DNA of 62,179 bases, from the NCBI GenBank assembly GCA_903870275.1, contig CAIQCK010000110.1, positions 1-62,179 on the forward strand. The letters run 5' to 3'. The position numbers were made by a program, and so were the translations under genes. The notes beneath the pieces are model-generated. The model had not been told where the DNA came from. It searched no databases and saw only the letters and a list, made by a program, of their open reading frames with translations. Below are positions 61,352 through 62,179 of this stretch, one piece after another. The stretch's first letter is position 1. Every line of letters starts with the position of its first letter. Source of the stretch: an uncultured bacterium. Its GTDB lineage: Bacteria; Verrucomicrobiota; Verrucomicrobiia; CAIQCK01.

Positions 61352-61996
61352 TAAAAAGCAAGCAAATTTCACTTGACATAATAGAGAAAATGCCTATATT
61401 TTGCGCCCGACGGTGAAAGGCAAAAAAAGAGAAGTCAGAAGTCAGAAGGGAGAAGGAGGAAGATGAGAGGAGGCGGGAGGCCCAAGAAATGTGCGCGGAA
61501 ATGCGCAGCCAATCCGGTTTGATCCGACTGAATCCGACCAAATCCGACTGAATTTGACCGTATGAAACCCGTTGGGAATTGCAATTGCACGATGGCTGGA
61601 GCGGCAAGGTGGAACGCGACCTCCGGGCGCGATGGCCGCAGGCAGGAGAAAGATACGCGTTTGAAAAGCGAGACGCTCGACTCAAATATCATGCTTTTGC
61701 TTCTCAACGGCTGTCGCGCCCGGAGGTCGCGATCCACCTCGTTACTCGACTGCATCGGGAGGTTTACGGAAAGACGAATGGCCGCGCTTGATGACCGATT
61801 CCGCCTCCTCACGTCGGTGGCTACAGGTGTCGGCGCAATACCGGGGCGGCAGTCATTTTGTTTCGTTTTACAAAACGAAGCCATATGGCGGTCGTGGCCA
61901 AATCCGAAAAACCCCGTTTTCCTAGGGAATTCGAAAATTTCGATTCGGATCGGGTCTGGTGACGAAACATGTTTTTACGAAACGAACCCATATGAA
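61352..61996 (+). repeat. dispersed noncoding element, copy B
   Basis: Same block order as copy A (13950-14570, inverted). It has AAAGCAAGCAAATTTC, TTGACA (61373-61378), a 16-bp spacer and TATATT (61395-61400), then CGCCCGACG, GGCGGGAGG, CAATCCGG with tandem GAATCCGAC-like units and GACCGTATGAAACCCGTTGG (ATG at 61562). Two AAACGAACCCATATG-like units follow, 107 bp apart. The TTGACA/TATATT pair is close to a sigma70 promoter consensus. The region is lower in GC than its neighbours. Confidence 0.6.
61373..61400 (+). promoter_or_regulatory. sigma70-like promoter within dispersed element copy B
   Basis: TTGACA, 16-bp spacer, TATATT. The matching position in copy A (TTGACA, 15-bp spacer, TATACC on the minus strand) supports function, but transcription is unproven. 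Confidence 0.45.
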
Positions 61997-62013
61997 AATC
62001 TCCGCCGAAGCTC

Positions 62014-62038
62014 TGTAGCGGCGGTCTCCGACCGCCGG
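62014..62038. repeat. REP-like palindrome
   Basis: GTAGCGGCGGTCTCCGACCGCCGGC: stem CGGCGGT (62019-62025) with ACCGCCG (62031-62037). One of several copies sharing this core. Confidence 0.65.
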
Positions 62039-62087
62039 CTGGAGTTTGGCCCTGACTATGGGAAAGAGTTTATTTTTTAGCTTGATT

Positions 62088-62106
62088 TCTAGTTATATAA
62101 CTAGAT
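62088..62106. promoter_or_regulatory. perfect inverted repeat before the last gene
   Basis: TCTAGTT-ATATA-AACTAGA: 7-bp arms around a 5-bp centre, 12 bp before the ATG at 62119. It could be an operator or an element end. Confidence 0.4.
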
Positions 62107-62118
62107 ACAGTCCCATCA

Positions 62119-62179
62119 TGGGTTACCCAACTAAAGTCCAATGCATCCGCCGCAAGAACTCCGAGCAATTCTACATCAA
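62119..62179 (+). CDS. start of an unidentified gene (cut by window end)
   Basis: An ATG opens a frame of 20 codons (MGYPTKVQC then IRRKNSEQFYI) that runs off the window. I recall short proteins beginning with MGYPTKVQ accompanying insertion sequences in Verrucomicrobia and Planctomycetes, but this is memory of a short motif, not proof. A perfect inverted repeat lies just upstream. No clear ribosome-binding site is seen. The stretch before it is repeat-derived. Confidence 0.4.

Overview
The window looks like a high-GC soil or freshwater Verrucomicrobiota chromosome, most like Pedosphaera/Limisphaerales. This is inferred from gene content: an ECF sigma/FecR-like pair, DUF1080 proteins, a Cys-type sulfatase, SUMF1-fold proteins, a secreted ceramidase, Tat-exported enzymes, a receptor-like kinase with leucine-rich repeats, and several families of dispersed extragenic repeats. 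Nearly every enzyme has a signal peptide, so most of the window is devoted to the cell envelope or to degrading polymers outside the cytoplasm. No tRNA, rRNA or CRISPR array was seen.

Layout. 1-1.84 kb: the tail of an IS630-type transposase, a GNAT/YoaP-like gene, an attC-like palindrome and a secreted hypothetical. 2.2-4.4 kb: an OmpR/CpxR-type two-component pair, divergent from 4.56-13.8 kb, a run of secreted proteins (SUMF1-PEBP fusion, arylsulfotransferase, beta-propeller, DUF4832, sialidase-like, SGNH hydrolase, SMP-30). 13.8-14.7 kb: a dispersed noncoding element bounded by a 75-bp duplication. 14.7-17.1 kb: small secreted genes and a DUF2442 gene. 23.7 down to 17.2 kb: a tightly packed operon (ECF sigma factor, FecR-like protein, alpha/beta hydrolase, lyase-like propeller, ceramidase, aldo/keto reductase). 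24.0-29.8 kb: a second arylsulfotransferase operon with a serine hydrolase, a sulfatase and a metallophosphatase. 29.9-32.8 kb: DUF1080 proteins and Nth. 33.0-42.4 kb: a SUMF1 protein, a GH32 enzyme, a receptor-like pseudokinase and a TPR protein. 42.5-45.4 kb: the core genes purF, purM and a DUF493 gene. 45.4-52.3 kb: a GH28 and sugar-isomerase cluster with a very large secreted protein. 52.5-60.8 kb: a TauE-type permease, small envelope genes, a large carbohydrate-active protein and a ModF-like ABC ATPase. 60.8-62.2 kb: a repeat-rich intergenic region, with a new gene starting at the window edge.

The most interesting result is that the promoter regions of the two arylsulfotransferase operons (upstream of 4564 and of 24030) share the same layout over about 65 bp. 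Each has TTTAC-type half-sites at offsets 0, 11 and 44, plus GCACAC at 32 and a GTT(A/T)AAT -10-like element at 58. Half-sites spaced 11 bp apart are typical of OmpR/CpxR-family regulators, and such a regulator is encoded next to the first operon. This suggests a small envelope regulon joining sulfuryl transfer, sulfate-ester and phosphoester hydrolysis and SUMF1/PEBP-type proteins. Other notable points are a receptor-like kinase lacking its catalytic Asp (HRD is HRA), two copies of a roughly 620-bp promoter-bearing noncoding element, and a palindromic repeat inserted in frame in an ABC protein linker.

All calls come from reading the sequence and translations; no database search was possible.
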